A stretch of 64,000 nucleotides of DNA, from contig CAYZQO010000012.1 in NCBI GenBank assembly GCA_964480725.1, positions 1 through 64,000 on the forward strand. The letters are read 5' to 3'. This document shows positions 52,625-64,000 of the stretch, one piece after another. Below the pieces are notes generated by a model. That model was given only the letters and a program-made list of their open reading frames with translations, did no database searches and was not told the DNA's origin. Origin of the DNA: JAFGBI01 sp964480725 (lineage in GTDB: Bacteria > Myxococcota_A > Polyangia > Polyangiales > Polyangiaceae). The position numbers were made by a program, and so were the translations under genes. Position 1 is the stretch's first letter; each line of letters opens with the position of its first letter.

Positions 52625-54106
52625 GTGCCGCCGCACGACCATCCCCCGCCCTCACGGCCCGCTCGCACCGTCCCGCCGGGGCGGTCCGGCGGCGATCGAG
52701 GTCACGGCGACCACCCCTCGGGGAACCGAGCGCCCTCCGGCCGGGGGTCGCGGATCCGGTCACTCGGGGGGGGGTTCGGGGCGACCCTGGTGGCGGCCTT
52801 CGTCCTCGCCCCCTCGGCGCGCGCCGACACGGCACCAGAGAGCCCCTACCGGGCCATCGATCAGATGGCCCATGTGCTGGCGCTCGTCGAGGATGAGTAC
52901 GTCGAGCCCGTGGACCCGGAACGACTGGTGACGGGCGCCATCCGCGGGATGGTCGCCGAGCTCGACCCGCACTCCGAGTACCTGGCCGCCGAGGACTTCA
53001 CGCGCTTCCAGGAGGACACAGAGGGGCGCTTCGCCGGAGTCGGGGTGGAGGTGGACTTCCGGGACGGGGCCGTGATCGTCCTGGCCCCGATCGAGGGCAC
53101 GCCGGCCTTCCGAGCCGGGATCCTCTCCGGCGATCGGATCGTCGCCGTGGACGGCGAGAGCCTGCGTGCCCTCCCACCCACGGAGATCGTGGACCGGATG
53201 CGTGGTCGCCCGGGGACGCAGGTCCGACTCACGGTCGCGCGAGAGGGCGTCACCGGGCCGCTCGAGTTCACGCTTGTGCGCGAGGTCGTGCGCGTCCCCA
53301 GCGTCACCGCGCGACGGTTCGACGGTGACGTCGGGTACGTGCGCATCAAGCAGTTCCTGACGGGCACCCACACGGAGCTGCTGCGTGCGCTCGGGGAGCT
53401 CAGACGGGAGGGCCCGCTGGCCGGCGTCCTGATCGACCTGCGCGGCAACCCCGGGGGGCTCGTGGACGAGGCGAGCGCCGTGGCCGACGAGCTGCTCGTC
53501 ACGGGGACCATCTTCTCCGTTCGCCGTCGCGGTCGCGTGGTGGACACGGTCCGAGCCACCCCGTACGGTGCGCTCCGTCGCGGCCCGATCGTCGTGCTCG
53601 TCGACGAAACCACGGCGAGCGCGGCGGAGCTGGTGGCCGGAGCGCTGCAGGATCACCGACGAGCCGTCATCGTCGGCGCGCGAACCTTCGGCAAGGGGTC
53701 GGTCCAGTCGATCCTCGATCTGCCGCGTGGAGACGGGCTGCGTCTGACGACGATGCGCTACTACACGCCACGCGGACGGGCGATCCAGGCGCAGGGCATC
53801 GAGCCGACGATCCGGGTGGAGGGACGCTACGATCCTGGACCGGCGGCGCCGGCGGTCCGCGAGCGCGATCTCCCCCATCACCTGCCCCCCGAGGGGCCCG
53901 AGTTCGCACCGCCGCCCGCTGCCGTTGGGGGTGCCACGCCGGACGGGGGTGCCACGCCGGACGGGGGTGCCACGCCGTCACCCTCGGCCGCGGGAGCCTC
54001 GCTGCCTCCCGGGAGCGCGCTCCCAGACGATCCCACCGGGAGCGCCGACCTCGCGCTCAGCCTTGGCTACCAGATCCTGGTTGGCCTGCACCCCCCAACG
54101 CGCTGA
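52625..54106 (+). CDS. S41-family C-terminal processing protease (CtpA-like)
   Basis: 493 aa. A basic N-terminus and signal sequence (ending APSARA, about residue 68) lead to the S41 N-helix region, a PDZ domain (about 135-215), and the protease core. The Ser/Lys dyad is Ser332 (DETTASAAELV) and Lys357 (FGKGSVQ), 25 residues apart as usual. The C-terminal tail contains a GGATPD repeat in three copies. It cleaves C-terminal tails of envelope proteins. The start is uncertain because the N-terminal extension lacks motifs. Confidence 0.9.
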   Translation: MPPHDHPPPSRPARTVPPGRSGGDRGHGDHPSGNRAPSGRGSRIRSLGGGFGATLVAAFVLAPSARADTAPESPYRAIDQMAHVLALVEDEYVEPVDPERLVTGAIRGMVAELDPHSEYLAAEDFTRFQEDTEGRFAGVGVEVDFRDGAVIVLAPIEGTPAFRAGILSGDRIVAVDGESLRALPPTEIVDRMRGRPGTQVRLTVAREGVTGPLEFTLVREVVRVPSVTARRFDGDVGYVRIKQFLTGTHTELLRALGELRREGPLAGVLIDLRGNPGGLVDEASAVADELLVTGTIFSVRRRGRVVDTVRATPYGALRRGPIVVLVDETTASAAELVAGALQDHRRAVIVGARTFGKGSVQSILDLPRGDGLRLTTMRYYTPRGRAIQAQGIEPTIRVEGRYDPGPAAPAVRERDLPHHLPPEGPEFAPPPAAVGGATPDGGATPDGGATPSPSAAGASLPPGSALPDDPTGSADLALSLGYQILVGLHPPTR

Positions 54107-54139
54107 CCTTCGGGGATGCGGTCCCGCCACCGGGGCACC

Positions 54140-56350
54140 TCAGGTCCCGTCGGAGGGCGAGAAGGGGCCCCGCCCGCAGCGCAAAACGAAGAGGGGCGTC
54201 CGCGCCGCGCTCGGCCCGGACAGACGCGGATCCCTGCCGACGAGCTCGGTCGAGTAGGCGTCGACGCCGGGCTGCCACCGGATCTCCGACTCCGCCACGT
54301 AGACGTGGTACGGCCGCCAGAGCGCAGCGGGAAGCGCGAAGGGGAGCCCGACCTCCCGGTCCCGCCGCGGCGGGGCCACGGTCGAGCCGAGCCGGCGATC
54401 GACGCGCGACACCACGCGGAGCTCGCGATCCCAACCGCCGGGGCTCGCGCCGGCACGGACGTACAGCCGCAGCAGGGGCGCGACGCCCGGAACGAACGCG
54501 AAACCGAGCAGCTCGGTGCCGTCGGCGAACACGGTCCGCGGCCGTTGATCGAGTCGCTCGAGCAGCGCGGCGAGGTGACGCTCGGCGGCCACCCCGTCGC
54601 CCACGGCAAGCGCCATGGCGTGGGCCACGCGTAGCTCCTCGGCGCTGGCGGGCGCCGCCGCGGGGGCTGGGTTCGGCGTCTGGCCGAGGTGATGGCGCAG
54701 CTCCCAAGTCCCGAAGGGGTCCGGTGCGAAGCCGAAGGCCGGATCGCACCCGTTGACCCAGTACCATCGCCACGGTCCCGGTTCCGTCCGCGTGATGCGT
54801 TGGGCGACGATGGAGTGCGGCCCGCGCCCTCCCTCGACGACCCAGAAGGGGCCGTAGGCGGTCACCGAGGCGGTGGACGCGACGTGAGCGAGGACCTCGA
54901 GCGCGGCAAAGCGCGCGTCCACGAGGAGCAGGTCCACGGGGTCGAGGGGGTTGCCGAAGGGGAGAATCGGCCGCCGTGCCGACCACTCGAGCGCCCAATC
55001 GAGGTGCACGCTCCGGTGCACGCCGATGGCAGCAGCGGGGGCGAGCCGCCCGGTGACCTCCCGAACCACGGCGTGCTGGTCACCACCCTGGGTGATCCGG
55101 CGCCAGCCGTCGTCGAAGCGCTTGCCGGTGCGCCTCGCGTAGGTGAGCGTCGTGAGCGCGTCGGGCGCCATCACGACGAGCGGAGCGAGCCCGACCACGA
55201 ACGCCGCGCGCCCAGCCGTTCGAGGCCATCGACCCTTCGCTCTCGGCCCCGGCAACGCCGCGAACGCACTCCGCAGCGTCGCGACGAGCGCGCCCGCCCC
55301 GTAGGCCAGGTACAGGGCGAAGTAGTGCGGCCAGAACACGTGCACGTCGGCGCCGTTCTTGAAGACGAGGTACTGGAACGTCGCCATCACGAGGACGGCC
55401 AGCGGGAGCGCCTCGAGCGCGCGACCAGGCCCGAGCGCCCTGACCACCAGGCAGGGGAGCGCGAGCACCCCCAAGGCGATCCCGACGGGGGTGAAGCAGA
55501 GCTCGAGCCAGTGCCGACGCGCCACCAGGACCGCGGCGAGCGGGGTCGAAGCACCGTGGGCGCGCGCCGCACCCTGCGCGAGCAGATCGTCGAGCCGCCC
55601 CAGGGCGAAGAACAGCACCACGTAGGCTCCGCCGATGAGCGTGGCAGCCAGGGCGAGGAGCGCCCCCGCGAGGGCGGCGCGCGGGGGGGGAGGCGGGCGG
55701 CGGCGGGCAACGGGCGGAGCCAGGCGGAGCAAACCCGCACCGAGCACGCTCCCGACGAAGACGAACGCGGCCCAGTCGCTGTTCATGGCGTGGGCTAGCC
55801 CGCCGAGCGCGACGGCGAGCCACCGCCACCGCCACCCGTCGGAGAAGCGCACGAACCCCCAGATGCCGAGCGCGACCCCGAACATGACGGGCACCTCGAG
55901 GGCGTTGAAGTCGGCGAACGCGAGCGCGATCGGCGTGACGGTGAAGGCGACCGCGGCCACGGCGGCTGCCGGCGCGCCCCAGAGGCGCCGCGAGGCCGCG
56001 AAGACCAGCGGGGGGGTGGCGGCGCTCATGCCAAGCGGCGCCAGTCGCAGCACCCAGTCGTGTGCGCCGAGGACGCGCACGAGCAGGGCCGTGGTCCAGA
56101 AGATCCCCCACGGGTGGTGGCAGTAGTAGTCCCCCACCTGGGGCGGAGTGGCCGTGAAGTGGGTGACGGGGGCGAGGATCCCCCAGCGCCAAGCGTTCAT
56201 CGCCGCGATCCCCACGGCGGTCGTGGCCGCGTCGTGACCGGAGTCGAAGGGGCCGGTGAGCTCCCAGGCGGTGAGGAGGACGAACGCGGCGCTCGCCGCG
56301 ATCGCGACGCGCGTCGCGACGCGGTCCAGCCGGGGATCGTCCAGCGCCAT
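54140..56350 (-). CDS. GT39-like membrane glycosyltransferase
   Basis: 736 aa with about 10-12 membrane helices in the first 430 residues, then a soluble part. The first loop reads GPFDSGHDAATT, placed where PMT-type (GT39/GT83) enzymes carry catalytic acidic residues. Such enzymes transfer sugars from polyprenyl-phosphate donors to lipids or proteins outside the membrane. The soluble C-terminus (about 430-736) is unusually long and unassigned. Start ATG 56350. Confidence 0.78.
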   Translation of the reverse strand: MALDDPRLDRVATRVAIAASAAFVLLTAWELTGPFDSGHDAATTAVGIAAMNAWRWGILAPVTHFTATPPQVGDYYCHHPWGIFWTTALLVRVLGAHDWVLRLAPLGMSAATPPLVFAASRRLWGAPAAAVAAVAFTVTPIALAFADFNALEVPVMFGVALGIWGFVRFSDGWRWRWLAVALGGLAHAMNSDWAAFVFVGSVLGAGLLRLAPPVARRRPPPPPRAALAGALLALAATLIGGAYVVLFFALGRLDDLLAQGAARAHGASTPLAAVLVARRHWLELCFTPVGIALGVLALPCLVVRALGPGRALEALPLAVLVMATFQYLVFKNGADVHVFWPHYFALYLAYGAGALVATLRSAFAALPGPRAKGRWPRTAGRAAFVVGLAPLVVMAPDALTTLTYARRTGKRFDDGWRRITQGGDQHAVVREVTGRLAPAAAIGVHRSVHLDWALEWSARRPILPFGNPLDPVDLLLVDARFAALEVLAHVASTASVTAYGPFWVVEGGRGPHSIVAQRITRTEPGPWRWYWVNGCDPAFGFAPDPFGTWELRHHLGQTPNPAPAAAPASAEELRVAHAMALAVGDGVAAERHLAALLERLDQRPRTVFADGTELLGFAFVPGVAPLLRLYVRAGASPGGWDRELRVVSRVDRRLGSTVAPPRRDREVGLPFALPAALWRPYHVYVAESEIRWQPGVDAYSTELVGRDPRLSGPSAARTPLFVLRCGRGPFSPSDGT

Positions 56351-56433
56351 CGACGGACGAGCATAGCGGGGCGGCGACGCCGGACAACGCCAGCGGAAGA
56401 CCGTGCCGCGCAGACGGGTGCGCGAAGGCGTCT

Positions 56434-59130
<2,697 letters not shown>

Positions 59131-59260
59131 GGGAGCACCCGGGTGCGAGGGGGGGCCGAGCTCGACGCCGACGGGGCGTGGCGCGGGGTGAGCGCCTGCG
59201 CTAGCGCATCGACCCGGCAGGGGCAACCGCCGGGCTCGGCGCGAACGGGCCGGCGCAGCC

Positions 59261-61384
59261 TCAGGGGGGCTCGTCCTCGGCCGCGGTGCAGGCGGCGTCC
59301 TCGCCCGCGACGCAGAGCGTCGCGAGGGCGTCGCAGGACGCGCCGTCGCCGCGCCGGCACTCCGCAGCGAGCAGACCCCGCCCTCGCTCACGCTCGTCCG
59401 CGTCCTCGCCATCGAAGGCCAGCAACGCGCCCAGATTGTGACAGCCCGGGCGGGATCCGAGCGCGCAGGCCTGCTCGAACGCCTCCAACATGCGGGCGCG
59501 CGCGTCGCCGACCTGGGCACCGCCATCGCGCGCGATGCCGAGCGCGTTGCACGCCTCGCGGACGGAGCCGGCGCAGGCCCGCTCCAGCAGCGCGCGGGCC
59601 CGCGCCGGGTCGGCGGGCAGATCCTCGCCGACGGCGAGCTTCTGGCCCATTGCGCCACACGCCTCCAGCAGGCCGAGCCGGCAGGCGGCGTCGCACATCG
59701 CCACCTCCCCGGGGCCGCAGAGCGGCCGGCGCCAGGGCAGCCAGGTCGTCGCCCAATGACCGCCGAACGCGAGCGCGACGGCGGGCACGCCCACGAGGAG
59801 CGTGCGGGACGCCCCGAGGCCCACCTGGCTGGCCCCGAGGAGGAAACCCACCGCCAGCCCCAGCGAATGCCCGAGGAAATCGACGACGGGGACCACGAGG
59901 TCGATGAGACACTGGAGCGCGATCAGCGCCCCGAGGGTGCGCAGGGGGCGCCGCGCCTCGGGGAGCCGGTCGTCGAGAACCGCTCGGAGCAAGAGGGCCC
60001 CGGCCATCCCGACCCCCCCCATGAGGGCCCCGGAGGCGCCCACGGTCGTCACCGCTTCGCCCCCGAGCGCCCAGAGGCCGACGTGGGCGGCCATGGGGAT
60101 CGCTCCGCTCAGCAGGAGCGCGATCACCGTGCGCACCGCACCCAGGCGCCGTTCGAGGTACGTCCCGAGCGGGATCAGCGCCCCCAGGTTCATCACCAGG
60201 TGGACGGGACCCATGTGCAAGAACAGCGCGGCGCCGATCCGCCACCACTCGCCGGCCGCCACCCGCGTCGGGACCAGCGCCCCGAGGCGCTCGAGCGTCT
60301 CCGTCTCGAGGCTCCCCCCGGTCGCCACTTCGGCGACGAACACCGCCAGGATCACGGCGGTGAGTAGCGCGGTCCCGACGGGGAAGCGCCGAGCCCCGAA
60401 GCCGGGGACGGCGCGTATCAGCGCCCGCGAGGCGCGCGCGAGCTCGTCGAGCGACGCGACGAGCGACGCCGAGGCCCCGCCCCGGCTTTCGGTCGGGACG
60501 GCGGCAAGACGGCGCTCGATCTGCTCCGCCTGCTGGGGGTCCGCCCGCTCCCGCGCCGCGACCAGCCGGGCAATCCCCGCGTCCACGGCGCCGGCCGCGA
60601 CCTCCGCGGTCCCCAGCCAAAGCCCCCGCGACCGGTCGTCCATGACCCCGAGCGGTCCATCGAAGAGCGCGCGCACGGCGTCGACGCGGCCGCCGAAGGC
60701 GAGGGCAAAGAGGAGGGACTGCTGCAGGACCGGCGGCCGCTGGCCCAGGATCGGGCGGAAGCGCTCGACCGCGCCGACCAGCGTCGCGACGTCACCGAGT
60801 TCGCCGAGCGCCCGCAGGTACCGGGGGATGAGCGCCAGCGATCCGACGACGTCTACTCTGGCTTGGCGCTCCACGAACGCGCGGACGTTGGCCCAGTCTC
60901 CGTCGGCCATGAGCCGCTCGACCGTGGCGAGCGGGCCGAGGGCGGCGTCCCCCTCCAGGCGCCCGAGCATCCCGAGCCCGGCGCGGCGATGGCCGGAAGC
61001 AAGCCAGTCGAGGGCGCGGAAGTAGTCACGCAGCCCCCGGAAGCCGCCGAGCGGTCGGAGCAGGGCGAGCAGGCCGTAGAGCGCCGCCCCGGTGCGGAAG
61101 TCGCGCCTTAGGGAGCGCGTGTACGCCACCGCCACCAGGACGTTGGGTGCCAGCACCGACAGCCCCCAGGCCGCGAGCCCGAGGTAGCCAGCCCAGCGGG
61201 GGACGACCCAATGCCCCAGCGCGGCGGTGCCGCCGACGAGCAGCACGGTGACGATCCCGTCCAGCGCCGCCCGACCGAATCCGTGCGCGCGCGCCCGCGC
61301 CAGCGTCCGCCCCAACGCGACGGCGCAGAAGGTCGCCACCAGCCACAGCGCGAGCTGGTTCGGATCGGACAGGAACGAGGGCAT
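59261..61384 (-). CDS. rhomboid intramembrane protease fused to Cys-rich Sel1-like repeats
   Basis: 707 aa. The first 330 residues contain hydrophobic helices and helical repeats with no family assigned. Residues of about 350-530 form a rhomboid core: Ser451 in GASGALMG and His506 in FLGHSLGLAVG are the expected Ser/His dyad, with six helices. The C-terminal 150 residues hold Sel1-like repeats with paired cysteines (for example ACAGSVREACNALG and ACALGSRPGCHNLG), which usually bind proteins. The protease would cleave membrane proteins within the bilayer. ATG 61384 is the natural start. Confidence 0.88.
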   Translation of the reverse strand: MPSFLSDPNQLALWLVATFCAVALGRTLARARAHGFGRAALDGIVTVLLVGGTAALGHWVVPRWAGYLGLAAWGLSVLAPNVLVAVAYTRSLRRDFRTGAALYGLLALLRPLGGFRGLRDYFRALDWLASGHRRAGLGMLGRLEGDAALGPLATVERLMADGDWANVRAFVERQARVDVVGSLALIPRYLRALGELGDVATLVGAVERFRPILGQRPPVLQQSLLFALAFGGRVDAVRALFDGPLGVMDDRSRGLWLGTAEVAAGAVDAGIARLVAARERADPQQAEQIERRLAAVPTESRGGASASLVASLDELARASRALIRAVPGFGARRFPVGTALLTAVILAVFVAEVATGGSLETETLERLGALVPTRVAAGEWWRIGAALFLHMGPVHLVMNLGALIPLGTYLERRLGAVRTVIALLLSGAIPMAAHVGLWALGGEAVTTVGASGALMGGVGMAGALLLRAVLDDRLPEARRPLRTLGALIALQCLIDLVVPVVDFLGHSLGLAVGFLLGASQVGLGASRTLLVGVPAVALAFGGHWATTWLPWRRPLCGPGEVAMCDAACRLGLLEACGAMGQKLAVGEDLPADPARARALLERACAGSVREACNALGIARDGGAQVGDARARMLEAFEQACALGSRPGCHNLGALLAFDGEDADERERGRGLLAAECRRGDGASCDALATLCVAGEDAACTAAEDEPP

Positions 61385-61431
61385 GCGGTCCCGGGCGAGC
61401 GCCAACGCCGCGCCCGCGCGGGGACCCTACC

Positions 61432-63807
61432 TCATCGGCCGACTTCGTCGAGGAAGGCCGCCGCCCAAGCGAGCGGGGCGTTCCAGTTGATGGTGATCTC
61501 GTTGGTCGACCAGCTCTCGATGTGATCGATGAAGCATTTCTGCGGCGCGCAACCCGGCAGACCCGCCTGCTTCGCGTATGGATCCTGGAGGCTCGAGTTC
61601 GGGCCGCCCGAGACGGCGCCCGGCGGCACCGGCGGGAAGCTCGGGTCCTTCTGCTGGGCCCAGAAGCGGTGGTGCGGGTGCTGGAGTGGCCGCTCCCCGT
61701 ATCCACTCACGTAGGACTGCACCTTCGGGTTGAGGCCGAGGATGTAGTTCATGGCGTCGATGACGCCGTTCACGTACTTCTTGTCATTGGTGAAGTCGTG
61801 GGCGAGCCCCATGACCACCATGTTGTTGAGCACGAAGGAGTTCGAGCCCCAGGGGTAGCTCGTGTCGGACTCCATCGGCACCCGGTAACCGCGCTTCTCG
61901 ATCAGCGCGAGGTAGTGATCCGCCGCGCCGATGATCTGCTTACGCTGCTCCTGCACCTCGGCCGGCGTGAGCTTGTTGGGGACCACCGCCAGCGAGATCT
62001 TGCCAAGCGCCGAGAGCTGGTCCCAGCTCATGCTGGCGGTGCCGCCGCCGGCGTTGACGGGCATGCGCTGGTGCTGCACGAGCTTGGTGAACTCTGCCTT
62101 GTACTTCGGGTCACCGGTGGTGATGAACAGCTCCGCCGCGGCCCAGTACCACTCGTCGTCGAAGTTAGAGTCACCGTAGGCGCCGCCGCCCTCCACCATG
62201 CCCTCGGCGACGATGTTGGGCTCCTTCTTGGCGGCGGCCCAGCCGACCTCCGCCGCCTTCAGGCAACGGGCGGAGAACGCGGCGTCGATCGGCTTCCAGA
62301 TCCGCGCGGCCTGCGCCGCCGCACCGACCAGGTTCAGCGTGGCCGCCGTCCCCACGGGGCGCAGGTACCGCTCCACGGTGTCCTGATCGGGCCGGGTCGG
62401 GATGCCCGTCCACTTGATGCTGTGCATCTTGTGGTGAACCATGCCGGCGTGCGGCTTGCCGGCGGGGACCTGCATCCGCAGCATCCACTCCATCTCCCAC
62501 CGAGCCTCGTCGAGCAGATCAGGAACGCCGTTGCCGGCCTCGGGCACCTTCAACTTGCCGTCGCCGAAGTCGCCCCCCGTCTTGCGCTGGTGCTTCAGCG
62601 TCTCGTACTGGTTGAGCAGCGTCCACAGCGAGATGCCGCCGTTGACCACGTACTTGCCGTGGTCGCCGGCGTCGTACCAGCCGCCCGAGACGTCGAGGGA
62701 GTAGTCGCAAGCAAACTGCTTGAAAGAGCCCTGAAGCGAACCCTCCGGTGCGCACTTCACCGACTTGTCACCGGAATGCCCGGCGGGGCGCGCCCACTGC
62801 TGACCGCCGGCGAGATCCGCCCGGATCTCGATGCCGCTCCGGTTGTGATAGAAGTAGGCGAGCGCGTCGTACTTGAGCGAGCGATAGACGTCCTTGCCGA
62901 TGTCGAAGGGGACGCTCTCGTCGGCGCCGATCTTCAACCGGTACCCCTCTCCGGGCGTGTTGAAGGAGGAGAAGTCGAGGGTGTGGAGCAACTCTCCGGC
63001 GGCCTTGTCCTCGCCGAACCGCACGGTCTTGCCGCTGGCAACGACCTGGCCAGCCCCGTCAACCAGCTGCCAATCGAGCGGCTCGGTGGCGGTGCTCTTG
63101 TAGGTGGCGCGCTTGGCGAAGGCGGGCAGATAGCCCACCTGATTGACGCGGATCTTGGGCAGCGGACCGGTCTGTCGCCCCTCGGGGAGCTGGAACTCGG
63201 GGTCGTTGAGCTGAAGATCGTCGAAGCAGATCTCCACCGGCGCCGACCCGACGAGCGGACCGCCGAGGTGGATTGCGAACTCGGCCTGGGCGTCGTCCAC
63301 GCCGCCCGCAAAGGTGCCGACGAAGGTCTGCGGGGACTGTCCCACGTCGGCCAGGGCCGCCCAGTACTCGTCGTAGGGGGGGCCGGCCTTGGCGAGACGC
63401 GCACGGAGGCGCGTGGGCGTGCTGGCGCGCACCTTCATCATCACCTGGTACTGGTGGCCACGCACGACGGGGATGTCGCGGTGACGCAGGACGACGTCGT
63501 ACGTGTTCGAACCGGCCGAGTCGATCTTGAGGCAGAGTTCCTCGCCCACGACGCTGGCGCTGCCGGCGGCCGGCGGCGCGAAGGTCGTCCCCCAGGGCAA
63601 CGGGGTGCCCTCCTCGAAGGTCTCGTTCCAGAAGACGTTGTTGCCAGCGCGCTCGGCGCCGCCCGGCGCCAAGGTGCCGCTGGCGGGCGGGACGGGGCCC
63701 ACGGCGGCGGCGCCCTTGCCACCGGCGGCGCCAGCGCCGCAGCCCAGGCCGATGAGCAAGGGCAGCGCGGTCAGGGCCGCCACGAAGATGGATCTGCTGC
63801 TGAGCAT
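61432..63807 (-). CDS. GH9 endoglucanase-type lipoprotein
   Basis: 791 aa. A lipoprotein signal ends in GLGC (Cys23). A CBM4/9-like carbohydrate-binding region (about 58-205), a CelD-type Ig-like domain (about 213-300, RVNQVGYLP) and a GH9 catalytic domain (about 307-791) follow. The metal/nucleophile motif DAGDHGKYV is near residue 379, and the proton donor is Glu770 in STNEITINWNAPL. It should hydrolyse beta-1,4-glucans at the cell surface. The start has a strong purine-rich GGAGAGGAG site. A predatory or cellulose-degrading lifestyle would suit it, but that is inference. Confidence 0.92.
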   Translation of the reverse strand: MLSSRSIFVAALTALPLLIGLGCGAGAAGGKGAAAVGPVPPASGTLAPGGAERAGNNVFWNETFEEGTPLPWGTTFAPPAAGSASVVGEELCLKIDSAGSNTYDVVLRHRDIPVVRGHQYQVMMKVRASTPTRLRARLAKAGPPYDEYWAALADVGQSPQTFVGTFAGGVDDAQAEFAIHLGGPLVGSAPVEICFDDLQLNDPEFQLPEGRQTGPLPKIRVNQVGYLPAFAKRATYKSTATEPLDWQLVDGAGQVVASGKTVRFGEDKAAGELLHTLDFSSFNTPGEGYRLKIGADESVPFDIGKDVYRSLKYDALAYFYHNRSGIEIRADLAGGQQWARPAGHSGDKSVKCAPEGSLQGSFKQFACDYSLDVSGGWYDAGDHGKYVVNGGISLWTLLNQYETLKHQRKTGGDFGDGKLKVPEAGNGVPDLLDEARWEMEWMLRMQVPAGKPHAGMVHHKMHSIKWTGIPTRPDQDTVERYLRPVGTAATLNLVGAAAQAARIWKPIDAAFSARCLKAAEVGWAAAKKEPNIVAEGMVEGGGAYGDSNFDDEWYWAAAELFITTGDPKYKAEFTKLVQHQRMPVNAGGGTASMSWDQLSALGKISLAVVPNKLTPAEVQEQRKQIIGAADHYLALIEKRGYRVPMESDTSYPWGSNSFVLNNMVVMGLAHDFTNDKKYVNGVIDAMNYILGLNPKVQSYVSGYGERPLQHPHHRFWAQQKDPSFPPVPPGAVSGGPNSSLQDPYAKQAGLPGCAPQKCFIDHIESWSTNEITINWNAPLAWAAAFLDEVGR

Positions 63808-64000
63808 GTCGATCGCTCCTCTCCTCGGGGAGGCGCCATCGTAGGCGGGCGGGCATGCGAGTCAACCGCCGCGGGCACGGGCGCGCGCGACGCGCCACCA
63901 CGGGGGCGCGTCAGCAGGGATCGGTCACGATCGTATCAGGCGCGGCGGACTAGACGCGAGCGGCATCGCCGCCCGCGACGATGCCCGTCCGTACGGCGTC
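63808..64000. other. right-edge intergenic sequence
   Basis: 193 bp upstream of the cellulase gene with no recognisable gene; any neighbour lies beyond the window. Confidence 0.6.

Overview
The window looks like a chromosomal segment of a very GC-rich myxobacterium (Myxococcota, probably class Polyangia). The reasons are a large membrane Ser/Thr kinase, a PATAN/DnaJ fusion, several stand-alone histidine kinases, lipoproteins with GGxxx repeats, a TIGR04563 protein, and frequent GTG starts with 4-bp stop/start overlaps. I saw no phage, transposon, CRISPR or other mobile element. The species is not identified; the phylum is inferred from family content and composition.

Left part (1-17.4 kb): tRNA-Thr(CGT), argJ with a small PDZ lipoprotein, an orphan CheA-CheY hybrid kinase, metK with an unusual basic tail, an FHA-GGDEF diguanylate cyclase, a glnB-glnA nitrogen operon divergent from a D-cysteine desulfhydrase-like enzyme, a Ser/Thr kinase followed by a GNAT, a two-kinase operon whose second kinase looks degenerate, and a small ferredoxin.

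Middle (17.9-32.9 kb): the PATAN-DnaJ protein, an L,D-transpeptidase divergent from ruvB, a CcdA-thioredoxin gene with a DUF6132 protein, an M3 metallopeptidase, two surface or membrane proteins of unknown role, a second L,D-transpeptidase paralogous to the first, a NUDIX hydrolase and an HTH/pseudo-receiver regulator.

From 32,863 to 35,534 lies a 2.7-kb tract with no convincing gene. It holds two consensus DnaA boxes and one near-consensus box in a 62% A+T patch, a change in GC skew at the same point, and several strong inverted repeats. It is a candidate chromosomal replication origin. No dnaA, dnaN or parAB is in the window.

Right part (35.5-64 kb): a coiled-coil protein, bacteriohemerythrin, an Lnb-like (DUF4105) membrane protein, an M16 protease pair, a kinase-like sensor without an ATPase domain, an ECF sigma/anti-sigma/secreted-protein operon, an HtrA operon with DUF1844 and polyacidic proteins, a SlyD-type isomerase, a CtpA protease, a GT39-like glycosyltransferase, aconitase, a rhomboid-Sel1 fusion and a GH9 cellulase lipoprotein. 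Much of the window serves envelope upkeep (two L,D-transpeptidases, HtrA, CtpA, M16, rhomboid, Lnb-like, many lipoproteins) and signalling, with housekeeping genes between.
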